A DNA stretch of 40,869 bases from NCBI GenBank assembly GCA_945861715.1, contig CAMAVK010000006.1, positions 1 through 40,869 on the forward strand. The letters are read 5' to 3'. Positions 33,409-40,795 of this stretch are shown here, piece by piece (the stretch's first letter is position 1; each line of letters opens with the position of its first letter). This DNA is from Candidatus Woesearchaeota archaeon. Lineage in GTDB: Archaea > Nanobdellota > Nanobdellia > Woesearchaeales > GW2011-AR9. The notes beneath the pieces were generated by a model, which saw only the letters and a program-made list of their open reading frames with translations, was not told the origin of the DNA and made no database searches. The position numbers were made by a program, and so were the translations under genes.

Positions 33409-34008
33409 TTACTTTGAACTAGATGCCTGTCTCTCCAAATCACGCTTCTTAGTAATTGCGTTTGATCGTCCAGAACATTGGTATGCAGCTACTAACTCAT
33501 CACATAACGCATCTTCAATGGTAATCTTCTTATTAAAAGATTTCAAATAAGATCCTTGTGTAATAGCTCGAAGCGCAATATCAACTCTTCGTTGCGGAGC
33601 AATATCAACTGCCTTAGGATAACGAGCACCACCGTATTCAATAGCAATGATTTCCTCACGAGGACATGCATTCTCAATCGCCTTAACAAGAACAACAAGT
33701 GGATTTTGCTTTACCTTTAGTTCAGCTTTAGCAAGAGCTTTCTCAACTATTGATAGACACATATCCTTCTTACCCGTATTATGACCTGAACTCATAAAAT
33801 GCTTCTTACTTTTATGACCAGTAATCATCAATTTAGCAGCAAGTCGTTCCACAATAAACACTTGTGATTTATGAAATCGACTACCAGCATGACGGGAACC
33901 TGTTTTAGGCAAAATCCGCGCATCAAGAGTAATATACTTTGCAAGACCTGCGTCAGCAACTGTAATTTTGGGAACATCCCATCTGTTGAAAAATTTGATA
34001 GTATTCAT
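33409..34008 (-). CDS. rps7: 30S ribosomal protein S7
   Basis: The 199-residue protein is archaeal S7 in length and motifs (Val-Glu-Arg-Leu-Ala-Ala-Lys-Leu-Met, [10 protein letters not shown], Gln-Arg-Arg-Val-Asp-Ile-Ala-Leu-Arg). It binds the 16S 3' domain near the exit site. It overlaps S12 by four bases, so translation is coupled. It is the last of the ribosomal string. Confidence 0.95.
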   Translation of the reverse strand: MNTIKFFNRWDVPKITVADAGLAKYITLDARILPKTGSRHAGSRFHKSQVFIVERLAAKLMITGHKSKKHFMSSGHNTGKKDMCLSIVEKALAKAELKVKQNPLVVLVKAIENACPREEIIAIEYGGARYPKAVDIAPQRRVDIALRAITQGSYLKSFNKKITIEDALCDELVAAYQCSGRSNAITKKRDLERQASSSK

Positions 34009-34424
34009 CGTCTCGCCTTCTCCAATTTACCCCGTAAAAGAGCATTTAAACTCTGATCATTAACCTTAATAACAGCCCAACGAATACATGGAAGATCTCC
34101 TTTAGAGCGACCCATCTTACCACCAATAGCTTCAACGATAACTTCGTCGTGTTCGTTAATAAGTTTCTGAGCACCATCGCCAGGCATAAACGCAGTAATT
34201 TGCTTACCGTTTTTAACCAATTGTACACGAGCACACTTTCTCATTGCTGAGTTTGGCTGCTTAGCTTCAACTTGAACTTTCTCAAGAACAATAGCTTTCG
34301 CTTGATGACATCCACCAAGTGGATCATACTTCTTCTTAAGTTTCGTTTTATTTAAAATTTTATACGTCTTTCGGCGTGCCATTAATTTATTGCATGCTCC
34401 AAGTCCGCGTGGTTTTTTTGCCAT
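34005..34424 (-). CDS. rps12: 30S ribosomal protein S12
   Basis: The 139-residue protein is archaeal S12 with the decoding-centre motif Lys-Gln-Pro-Asn-Ser-Ala-Met-Arg-Lys and the later Asp-Leu-Pro-Cys-Ile-Arg-Trp. Archaeal features are the basic N-terminal Ala-Arg-Arg-Lys-Thr-Tyr-Lys and [13 protein letters not shown]. It takes part in decoding at the A site. The next gene, S7, overlaps by four bases. Confidence 0.95.
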   Translation of the reverse strand: MAKKPRGLGACNKLMARRKTYKILNKTKLKKKYDPLGGCHQAKAIVLEKVQVEAKQPNSAMRKCARVQLVKNGKQITAFMPGDGAQKLINEHDEVIVEAIGGKMGRSKGDLPCIRWAVIKVNDQSLNALLRGKLEKARR

Positions 34425-34459
34425 TCTAGTAACCTTCCAATAGTGGGATTCAAATATTA

Positions 34460-34873
34460 TTATTCTACACGTACATCAACGCTAAAAAAACGTCGCACCG
34501 CACGCTGTAAAAGCTCTAAATTTTTGCTCTCCCTCCCTATTAATAAACTTTTTGTTTTTCTACTCGAGTCTGAGATAATAACTGCACCATCATCAAGTCG
34601 TACTCTCTCAACCCGTAACGGTGCAATCACATTTCGAACAAACTCTTCAACAACCTCATTATACTCAATGATTCTAATTTTCTTAGTAAGAGTATCCTGC
34701 AGTTGTTTCACATGCACTCCACCCTTACCAATAGCCCGACCCAGCTCACCCGCGTTCACAACATAAAACACTGTTTCCTCATCTCGAAAACAATCCTTAC
34801 ACGCAACGCGAGTCTGTGCTTCAAAAACACCAGTAAGCCCCGCAATTTCCGGATCAAGTTTAAATCGTGCCAT
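34460..34873 (-). CDS. nusA: NusA-like KH-domain transcription factor
   Basis: From ATG 34873 (GGTGA lies close before it) the protein has 137 residues. It has two KH domains with [11 protein letters not shown] in the first and Leu-Leu-Ile-Gly-Arg-Glu-Ser in the second, where Gly-Arg-Glu replaces the usual Gly-x-x-Gly. A Cys pair (Val-Ala-Cys-Lys-Asp-Cys) sits in the N-terminus. Archaeal NusA lacks the bacterial N-terminal domain and is encoded with S12 and S7, as here. It binds RNA and probably polymerase. Confidence 0.92.
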   Translation of the reverse strand: MARFKLDPEIAGLTGVFEAQTRVACKDCFRDEETVFYVVNAGELGRAIGKGGVHVKQLQDTLTKKIRIIEYNEVVEEFVRNVIAPLRVERVRLDDGAVIISDSSRKTKSLLIGRESKNLELLQRAVRRFFSVDVRVE

Positions 34874-34935
34874 CTTCACCTTATTTTTTTATTATCAACA
34901 TTTCTTAATTCTTTAAATCAACATAATAACAAAAT

Positions 34936-35208
34936 CTATGCTAATATAGCAATCGTGCCAATGAAATAGTTCTTCTTACAAAATATTCCTAATTCCTCAT
35001 TGTTCATGGTAAGCTCAATAATATTAACACCCATATGAGCTCCATAAACCTTAATGTCCTCTCGTGACTTCGTCGGACAATTAGTAGCCATATAAATAAC
35101 ACTTAATGTACCCGCTCTTAAACCTCGAAGAACTTCTTTAGAACCAACAACAACTTTATCTTCAGTAACTTTAACTTTTAACGTTTTTAAATCTTCTTCA
35201 TAACCCAT
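34936..35208 (-). CDS. rpl30e: 50S ribosomal protein L30e
   Basis: From ATG 35208 (GGGGAG eight bases upstream) the protein has 90 residues with the L30e/L7Ae-type features Gly-Ser-Lys-Glu-Val-Leu-Arg-Gly-Leu-Arg, Met-Ala-Thr-Asn-Cys-Pro and Glu-Leu-Gly-Ile-Phe-Cys-Lys-Lys. It binds kink-turn-type RNA in the large subunit. It is the first gene of the string. No rpoA2 gene precedes it as it does in many archaea. Confidence 0.93.
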   Translation of the reverse strand: MGYEEDLKTLKVKVTEDKVVVGSKEVLRGLRAGTLSVIYMATNCPTKSREDIKVYGAHMGVNIIELTMNNEELGIFCKKNYFIGTIAILA

Positions 35209-35310
35209 TTTCACAACTCCCCGCCGTAACGGATCTCTGTGGACTCCATATTCAAGCTCAAAACTCAGCTTAACTCCTATAAAGCCATCTAAACCAAAGA
35301 GAATGAGCCC

Positions 35311-35320
35311 TATTTATAAA
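35311..35320 (-). promoter_or_regulatory. TATA box of the L30e-NusA-S12-S7 operon
   Basis: On the reverse strand TTTATAAATA (35311-35320) implies a start near 35290 and a leader of about 80 nt before ATG 35208, unusually long beside the leaderless genes elsewhere in this window. The leader carries the ribosome binding site and could hold an L30e feedback site; no clear kink-turn was traced. Confidence 0.55.
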
Positions 35321-35558
35321 GATTCCTCAAAACATTCATCATTTACTCATTTCTAAACCAAACCTTAGACCGGCCAACACATTGTCGGTCATAACACAGA
35401 ATACCAGCTCATTTTACCTAAGTTTTTCTAAAACACACTATAAACCAACATTCATCAACCTCATCTGGTATACTAGAAAATGCAAAATCGCTCGCACAAT
35501 AGTACGGAGCAATAAAATCTTGTATGCATTCTCGCTACCTCTTTCTTACAATCCCACC

Positions 35559-35846
35559 CTATTTTCTTTTCTGATCGCCTTTCATATGTTCTTTCATATG
35601 ATCCTTCCCACTCTCTTTCATGTTATCTTTCCCATACTCTTTCATATGACCGGGCCCACGTTCCATAATATGATCGTTCATAGGTTCTTTCATATGATCT
35701 TTCCCATACTCTTTCATTTGTTCTTTCCCATGTTCTTTCATATAATTCTTAGAATTCACATGCTCATTAGAATTCATATCATGCATCGAACCCGAATGAT
35801 CTTTCGAGTTCATATGACCACTGGTATTATTTTTTGTATTTGGCAT
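35559..35846 (-). CDS. Met/His-rich repeat protein, 95 aa
   Basis: ATG 35846 lies nine bases after GGAGG, so it is chosen over 35885. The protein is built from short repeats of the form Tyr/His-Gly-Lys-Asp/Glu-His/Gln-Met-Lys-Glu, with the N-terminal part rich in Ser, Asn and His-Met pairs. It is very charged, without hydrophobic core or signal peptide, and probably disordered. Many Met and His side by side suggest soft-metal (copper or silver) or zinc binding. The DNA repeats are about 24-33 bases long (CATATGATC/CTTTCAT-like), so copy number could change by slippage. The upstream leader is the hairpin region at 35901-36175. Confidence 0.6.
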   Translation of the reverse strand: MPNTKNNTSGHMNSKDHSGSMHDMNSNEHVNSKNYMKEHGKEQMKEYGKDHMKEPMNDHIMERGPGHMKEYGKDNMKESGKDHMKEHMKGDQKRK

Positions 35847-35900
35847 CGTAGTAACCTCCTTATCTCCCGCAATATTATCACACATTACAATCTATAACTA

Positions 35901-36175
35901 AGGTGTAACGAAAACTCGCCTACTCGGGACTATCCCCGACCCAAGGGTCGGGGCTTTACGCCCCTCGCTACGCACAATAAAACTGCGATTTTATTGGCGC
36001 ACAGATAAAGTCGCTGCTTTATCTCGTGCTCTGGCGAGTTTTCGGAACAAGAAAGCCGAAGGCTTTCTGGTCAGAAAATCTTCGATTTTCTTGAACAGAA
36101 AGACAGCGGTTTACGGCAATTCATCCTCGACCTAGGAGGTCGAGGCTTTCTTGCTGTCTTTCTTGTAACCAAAAA
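35901..36175. other. Dense array of perfect hairpins (candidate structured RNA or recombination site)
   Basis: No gene. A 12-bp outer stem (35909-35920 with 36033-36044) encloses CCCCGACCC/GGGTCGGGG (35934-35942, 35945-35953), CAATAAAA/TTTTATTG (35975-35982, 35989-35996) and GATAAAG/CTTTATC (36004-36010, 36017-36023). Then come AGAAAGCC/GGCTTTCT (36050-36057, 36061-36068), AGAAAATC/GATTTTCT (36073-36080, 36084-36091) and an 11-bp stem AGAAAGACAGC (36097-36107, 36153-36163) enclosing CCTCGACCT/AGGTCGAGG (36125-36133, 36137-36145). GGGGC-TTTAC-GCCCC (35950-35964) competes with the first inner stem. On the reverse strand it is the leader of the Met/His-rich gene. Confidence 0.75.
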
Positions 36176-36327
36176 TAAAAATCAACTCCGCACTTCAACA
36201 AAAAATTACAACAAAAAAACATAAGCAAACAAAGAGAATACCTCTAACTATTTAACTTCTAGGTATATAGAAGAAATAGAACACATAAATTTATCTTGAA
36301 AGTTATGATTTTAATCCAACTGCAATA
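36176..36327. other. Non-coding AT-rich segment after the tyrosine recombinase
   Basis: I see no gene here. It separates the hairpin array from the recombinase stop at 36328 and is A-rich on the + strand. Confidence 0.5.
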
Positions 36328-37137
36328 TCAACAATCCTGTGGACTCCGTAACCCCTCTAAATCACTCGTATCAACTCGTTCATAAATTTGGGTGGTACGA
36401 ATATCCTTATGCCCCAGCATCTTCTGAATATACTCGATCTGAGTCCCAGCCCTCATATGATGTGTCGCAAACGCATGACGCAAACAATGCGGAGTCATAT
36501 TTTTTACCAACCCACAACTAGAAACCGCGTTTGCAACCACCTTTTCAACAGTAGCAGAAGTAATATGACCAGTAGGAGTATCAAATAAATAAAACGAACC
36601 TTTCCACACCCTAATTTTCAAATATTCACTAACCAACCCCAAAACAGAATAAGACAAAATGGTATACCTATCCTTCTTCCCCTTCCCTTGCCGAACAAGC
36701 AACAACCTTCGATCAAAATCAACATCCGAAACCCTAATCGAAATAAGTTCGGAACAACGAACCCCCGATGCATACAAAAGAGATATCACCAATTTGTGTT
36801 TCACATACGAAACAGCATCAATCAACAAATCAATCTCCGATTTAGACGGAACAACTCTAACCTTTTGCTCCCGCTTCTGAAATGGCAAAGAATAAAACCT
36901 CCTCTTCATCACTGTATTATAATAGAACAACAGTGCATTATGAGCAAGATTCACCGTACTACTACTCCGACCAGCACAAATATATTCCAACAAATATCTC
37001 TTAATATCTTGCTCCGTAACACTCTGCGGCTTCAAAGCAACCCACCGTAAAAAATCTTGATTATAATACAAATACACCTTCTGAGTCTTAAGAGAAAAAT
37101 TCCGCAACCTCATCTCATCCAACATCGCTTCAAACAT
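36328..37137 (-). CDS. xerA: Tyrosine recombinase, XerA/XerD type
   Basis: From ATG 37137 (GGTGA about six bases upstream) the protein has 269 residues. The N-terminal SAM-like domain spans about 1-90. Catalytic residues are Arg127 (Gly-Val-Arg-Cys-Ser-Glu-Leu), the Lys in Gly-Lys-Gly-Lys-Lys-Asp-Arg, His217 and Arg220 (His-Cys-Leu-Arg-His), His243 (Leu-Gly-His) and Tyr252 (Thr-Thr-Gln-Ile-Tyr). The ending Leu-Arg-Ser-Pro-Gln-Asp is typical. It may resolve chromosome dimers, or move the nearby cassette-like genes. It lacks the extra helix inserted in integron integrases, so it is not a canonical IntI. Its flanks are both hairpin-rich. Confidence 0.92.
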   Translation of the reverse strand: MFEAMLDEMRLRNFSLKTQKVYLYYNQDFLRWVALKPQSVTEQDIKRYLLEYICAGRSSSTVNLAHNALLFYYNTVMKRRFYSLPFQKREQKVRVVPSKSEIDLLIDAVSYVKHKLVISLLYASGVRCSELISIRVSDVDFDRRLLLVRQGKGKKDRYTILSYSVLGLVSEYLKIRVWKGSFYLFDTPTGHITSATVEKVVANAVSSCGLVKNMTPHCLRHAFATHHMRAGTQIEYIQKMLGHKDIRTTQIYERVDTSDLEGLRSPQDC

Positions 37138-37225
37138 ATCATTCACCAAACCCTATTACGTGACACCTTTGTATATTAACCCTATCCGAAGTTGTCCAGT
37201 GCGGGAGTGGCTCCAAAAAATTCCT

Positions 37226-37313
37226 ATAACTGCTTCTTTCCCGAGAAATCTTGTCCTACGAGTCTTAGCACACAAGACACCACCTCGAGCCAAGTCAAGA
37301 AAGAAACAGTTAT
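37226..37313. repeat. 15-bp imperfect inverted repeat upstream of the recombinase
   Basis: ATAACTGCTTCTTTC (37226-37240) and GAAAGAAACAGTTAT (37299-37313) pair over 15 positions with one mismatch and enclose 58 bases. The inner part has short pairs too (CTTGT with ACAAG). It sits between the tyrosine recombinase gene and the hydrolase gene and touches the three-block repeat at 37309. An 88-bp folded site is of the size of integron attC sites, but the core bases do not fit exactly. Confidence 0.7.
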
Positions 37314-37343
37314 GCTCAATTGCGGGTACTTAACGGGCTGACA
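37309..37343 (-). repeat. Three-block inverted repeat at the hydrolase 3' end
   Basis: On the reverse strand this reads TGTCAGCCC, 6 bases, TACCCGCAA, then GAGCATAAC; the first block contains the hydrolase's last codons and stop. The same three blocks occur in opposite orientation at 38237-38308, upstream of the hydrolase start. The pair therefore brackets the gene. Confidence 0.8.
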
Positions 37344-38199
37344 ATTCAAAGTCTAAAATGGATTTAATAACTGCTTCTTTATCATAATCCATAAGAAGAA
37401 TATGATTTGATTGATTAAACCAAATAATCTTTTTATTAGTACTATTAATATTATCAAAAATCATCTTTGCATTTTTCAGGGAGCTTGCTTTGTCATTTAT
37501 TGAATGTAAGATCATTGTTTGTTCTGTTATACGATTTATATTTTGAATACGCTCTTCAATAAAACTAAAAGAATTTTTTATTGGGTTGAGTGGCATGTTG
37601 GTGTAAGCAATATGTTCATTTAATCCTCGTTCGTCATTAATCTGGGCAACCTTCCCCTTCTTTACAAAATGTATTAAACTTGAAAATACAAACAATGGTT
37701 TAAACTTTGTAATGAGAAATGGGTTAACTAAATATAATCGTCCCAGATTTTTTTCTTCAGCAAGTTTCATTGCTAAATCGGCACCAAGTGATGATCCAAC
37801 CACGTTTACATTATTACACTCATTGTTAATGTCAATATAAACACTTTGAACTTCTTCATACCAAATCTCCAATGATTTATCATTAATTTGGCTAGGGGCT
37901 TGTCCGCTGCCGGATAACCTAATTGCGTACACTGTATCATTGAATTTTGTGTTAATACTATGTCCTAATTCTTTCATCTCCTTTGGAGTGGCAGTATAAC
38001 TATGAATTAGAATCCAACAATAATCATGATTTCCTTGCAACCTAAATTCTTCAGAACCGACAATTTGATTATTTGTATAATCCCATTTCTCTAAATCTCT
38101 GTTATCAATAAATGATTTTTGAAGAAACCCTGTTTTACTAAACAATAATAATAATACCACAATTAATACTACTAACCCAAGAATGATTTTTATTCTCAT
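37330..38199 (-). CDS. Membrane-anchored alpha/beta hydrolase
   Basis: The 289-residue protein has an N-terminal membrane anchor (about 4-20) and an alpha/beta hydrolase domain: His-Ser-Tyr (about 66) as oxyanion region, the nucleophile elbow Gly135-Ser-Ser137-Leu-Gly139, Asp in His-Ser-Ile-Asn-Asp-Lys-Ala-Ser and His in Gln-Ser-Asn-His-Ile-Leu. This resembles carboxylesterase/monoacylglycerol-lipase-type enzymes. Its DNA is G-rich, not C-rich, on the + strand (line 37561-37620: 4 C, 14 G), against the bias of the rest of the window, and it is flanked by inverted repeats. It is probably a mobile cassette gene. Confidence 0.8.
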   Translation of the reverse strand: MRIKIILGLVVLIVVLLLLFSKTGFLQKSFIDNRDLEKWDYTNNQIVGSEEFRLQGNHDYCWILIHSYTATPKEMKELGHSINTKFNDTVYAIRLSGSGQAPSQINDKSLEIWYEEVQSVYIDINNECNNVNVVGSSLGADLAMKLAEEKNLGRLYLVNPFLITKFKPLFVFSSLIHFVKKGKVAQINDERGLNEHIAYTNMPLNPIKNSFSFIEERIQNINRITEQTMILHSINDKASSLKNAKMIFDNINSTNKKIIWFNQSNHILLMDYDKEAVIKSILDFELSAR

Positions 38200-38236
38200 T
38201 TATATTTAGAGAAATATGTATAGTTTAAATTACTTC

Positions 38237-38308
38237 TGTCAGCCCTATACCCGCAACTCCTCCGAGCCTTCGGCTATCGGTTTTTTGTTTCACAAAAAAG
38301 AGCATAAC
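38237..38308 (+). repeat. Three-block inverted repeat upstream of the hydrolase, with inserted hairpins
   Basis: TGTCAGCCC (38237-38245), TACCCGCAA (38248-38256) and GAGCATAAC (38300-38308) repeat the blocks at 37309-37343 in reverse. Between blocks two and three lie the hairpins AGCC-TTC-GGCT (38265-38275) and TTTTTTGT-TTC-ACAAAAAA (38281-38299). A third imperfect stem (CTGAAAATCCTCG at 38370-38382 with CGAGG and ATTTTC at 38401-38416) follows before the next gene. Confidence 0.8.
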
Positions 38309-38446
38309 AGCACTTTTACGGTTCCGCCATCACTCTGCCACTCGACTACACCTAAATTTTATGCCGTCTCTGAAAATCCTCGCACCTCTGAACTACGGTT
38401 CGAGGCTCAGATTTTCGAGGAAATCAAACTTCTCTAAATTCCGCCG

Positions 38447-38863
38447 TTAGTTCAATAAATCTAAAAAAAAGGTTACGTCTTTATTCTCACCATAATATCT
38501 ATAATAACTTGGTTTCTTACTAATCTTTTCAGATAATCTAACTTTAATTAGTTTGTAATCTGCAGCCTTAGGTTTCCAATCATTTCTTAATGTAGGCGAA
38601 TAATCTAAAAGAATTATTTTTTTCGTTGGAGTAAAGCCCCTTTTAATCATCTCTTTTTTTATAGTTTCATGTCTCTTTTTCAAGTATAATAATTTATCCT
38701 TAAAAAATTTAATATGTCCTCTACCCAAACAATAATCTTTTGGGATATCTTCGTTTAAGGGATATTTTCTAACATAACCAAGAAGCATAAGAATTTCATT
38801 ATATTCTGCAATCAGATGTTGATCTGCCAATTTTGTTGGAACTATAAGATTTATTCTAACCAT
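38447..38863 (-). CDS. denV: Pyrimidine-dimer DNA glycosylase (T4 endonuclease V family)
   Basis: The 138-residue protein aligns with T4 DenV from the first residue: Met-Val-Arg-Ile-Asn-Leu, Leu-Ala-Asp-Gln-His-Leu-Ile-Ala-Glu-Tyr-Asn-Glu23, Leu-Gly-Arg-Gly-His-Ile-Lys-Phe-Phe-Lys-Asp-Lys-Leu, Arg-Gly-Phe-Thr-Pro and Lys-Pro-Ser-Tyr-Tyr-Arg-Tyr-Tyr-Gly. It removes UV cyclobutane pyrimidine dimers and cuts at the resulting site. Catalytic Glu23 is kept. Residue 2, whose freed amino group is the nucleophile, is Val instead of Thr. GGAGG precedes the ATG by eight bases. Its neighbours suggest it came in with mobile DNA, possibly from a virus. Confidence 0.9.
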   Translation of the reverse strand: MVRINLIVPTKLADQHLIAEYNEILMLLGYVRKYPLNEDIPKDYCLGRGHIKFFKDKLLYLKKRHETIKKEMIKRGFTPTKKIILLDYSPTLRNDWKPKAADYKLIKVRLSEKISKKPSYYRYYGENKDVTFFLDLLN

Positions 38864-38932
38864 TAACTATCCCTCCAAAGATCACTCTTGTCCACCTATC
38901 GTTACCTATGATATTAGAAGTAAACTCCAATT

Positions 38933-40204
38933 TTAACTCCTAAACCAAGGAAAGAATGCATTTGTATGCTTCTTATATTGTTGGTAATCTTCATTATCTT
39001 TCCATTTCATTTCAAGCATCGGAACTCCGGACACCTTTAACAATAAAAACGTTATTACTATCGGGCTTAACATTCCCCACCAAGCAATCGAGATTACCAT
39101 TAATCCCAAACCCCACCACTGAACTGCTTCACCAAAATAATTTGGATGTCTGGTGTATTTCCATAAACCAGTTTGCATAATTGAGTTACTCCTTTTAAGA
39201 TGCCTACTAAGTTGATAGTCTCCAACAGTCTCAAATATAAATCCAAAAATCCAAATCAACAATCCAATCACACTAAGAATTCCAAAGCGAGAGTAAGAAT
39301 AGGAATTTACAACTATAATAGGACTTGCAATTAATATCATAAACAATCCCTGCAGCATATAAATTTGAAAGAAAGCCCTCACATTTACCCACTTACCCCA
39401 TTGCTGTCTCCAATTAGCATATCTGAAATCTTCCGATTTTCCTATATTTCTAGTATAAATATGTAGAGATAACCTTAATCCCCATACTACAACTAATATT
39501 GTGACAACAATTTGCAGCAAGGTAAAACTTCCATTTGTAAAAAAAGTGTAGAGAGCCACGAGAATAAATCCTATTCCCCACCCCACATCAACAATCCCAT
39601 TATTCTTCTGTACTAAACCAATAATAAACAGTAGAAGCATAAATGAAAAAACAACTAAGGCAATAGAAATGATCTCAAAATTACCAAAAAATGTTAATTT
39701 TAACCATGGGACTAATAGGAGTGCATTTGCTATTTCCGGAGCAGGGAATTCTTCTTTTTCGCCAATAGCTAAAGAATATTTTCCTTGATTATTATCATTA
39801 AAAACTCGTACTGTATATTGACCAGCAGGAAGTCTAGTTGTACTTTTGAAATCTTCACCTAATTCTGGCCCCTTCATGTAATAATCTCCTGCAAATTCTT
39901 CATACCACACGTTCCACTCAAAATTATTTCCATCAAGAAATTTAATTATCTCATCATCTTTAATCAACTCAGCCGAGATTTTATGAGTTAATTCATTTCC
40001 AGGTATTAGGACATTAATATATATTGGAAATTCTCTCTCAGAATTAATAATATAAATGTGAGGAGCTCCGGTAAGTTCACCATAATAAGCTTTGGAAACT
40101 TCTACATCTTCTACTTGAATATTATCAGCACCTACTCTTGGCTGATGAGCTATAACTGAAGTTAACAATAATAAAAATAATAGTAAAATTGTAAATTTTT
40201 TCAT
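38933..40204 (-). CDS. Fusion of a secreted domain with a DUF1295 (steroid-reductase-like) membrane protein
   Basis: From ATG 40204 the protein has 423 residues. It has a signal peptide (about 1-20), an extracellular beta-rich domain (about 21-150, with [12 protein letters not shown]), a membrane segment near 170-190, and then a DUF1295 part: Gly-Ile-Val-Asp-Val-Gly-Trp-Gly, Leu-Arg-Leu-Ser-Leu-His-Ile-Tyr, [14 protein letters not shown]. The last motif is the family's cofactor site. In other genomes I know the two parts as separate proteins. The ATG overlaps the previous stop by four bases (ATGA), so the two genes are one operon. Confidence 0.8.
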   Translation of the reverse strand: MKKFTILLLFLLLLTSVIAHQPRVGADNIQVEDVEVSKAYYGELTGAPHIYIINSEREFPIYINVLIPGNELTHKISAELIKDDEIIKFLDGNNFEWNVWYEEFAGDYYMKGPELGEDFKSTTRLPAGQYTVRVFNDNNQGKYSLAIGEKEEFPAPEIANALLLVPWLKLTFFGNFEIISIALVVFSFMLLLFIIGLVQKNNGIVDVGWGIGFILVALYTFFTNGSFTLLQIVVTILVVVWGLRLSLHIYTRNIGKSEDFRYANWRQQWGKWVNVRAFFQIYMLQGLFMILIASPIIVVNSYSYSRFGILSVIGLLIWIFGFIFETVGDYQLSRHLKRSNSIMQTGLWKYTRHPNYFGEAVQWWGLGLMVISIAWWGMLSPIVITFLLLKVSGVPMLEMKWKDNEDYQQYKKHTNAFFPWFRS

Positions 40205-40608
40205 AATGCAACCGTTAAATAAACTAAAATCCACCATCCAGTAAAAGAGACTAGAAAACTGCCCGTAATAAGTAACTGCAATCTTGAGGGAATCAATGTT
40301 CTATTACCATAAAGCCGATCTAATCTTGGACTAATATAAAACGAAAGAAACAGCCCATTTAATATCAAGATTCCAATTATAACGCTTTTTACAATTTCCC
40401 AATAACCTCCAGCATACAGAAATAACCAAGAAAATAACATCAGAAGCGTGCCTAACCAAATGAGTGGTTTAGTAACATGATGAGCCTTAATAGTTACTTG
40501 TGTCCATTCCTTAGATTTTCTTGAAATAAAACCCATTGTATCAATTACTGTAACTGCTCCCAACCCTATTATTATCCCAGCTATGTGTATAAATTCAAAG
40601 ATTACCAT
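40201..40608 (-). CDS. Small membrane protein, DUF2269/CopD-like
   Basis: The 135-residue protein has four predicted membrane helices (about 4-24, 47-67, 70-92 and 108-130). His8 and the His43-His44 pair sit near helix ends, where heme-binding histidines are found in DUF2269/CopD-type proteins. The stop overlaps the start of the DUF1295 fusion gene (ATGA), so they probably work together. Heme binding is a guess. Confidence 0.6.
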   Translation of the reverse strand: MVIFEFIHIAGIIIGLGAVTVIDTMGFISRKSKEWTQVTIKAHHVTKPLIWLGTLLMLFSWLFLYAGGYWEIVKSVIIGILILNGLFLSFYISPRLDRLYGNRTLIPSRLQLLITGSFLVSFTGWWILVYLTVAL

Positions 40609-40646
40609 TATGTTACTACACCTCTGGCAATATTAATATAACTTCT

Positions 40647-40795
40647 GGTTTTGTTGAAAAGTTCGAAAGAAATATAGCTAAGCACCGTCTTTAATACGTT
40701 ATTTCACAACGATTAAAAAAGGTGCTAGCTATGATAAATCAAGAACAATCTTTCTTAAATTCTTTGTGGTCTATGACCACGGATTTGTGCCATCA
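40647..40795 (+). mobile_element. 5' end of an insertion sequence, right copy
   Basis: This is the inverted copy of 1-149 (one difference in 149). It begins at GGTTTTGTTGAAAAG, with unrelated sequence before it, so 40647 is the likely element border. It contains a 12-bp stem with one bulged A (40674-40686 with 40721-40732) whose right arm ends in the transposase start codon. Confidence 0.8.

Noticed and set aside
35382-35897. 171-residue + strand frame rich in Phe, Ile, His and Met
   Set aside because: It is the antisense of the Met/His-rich repeat gene, which has a good ribosome binding site; the frame has no start signal.
36328-37137. Canonical integron integrase (IntI)
   Set aside because: The recombinase goes from the Lys motif to the His-x-x-Arg motif without the extra helix that marks IntI, and the nearby folded sites do not show exact attC core boxes. 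Kept only as an integron-like hypothesis.
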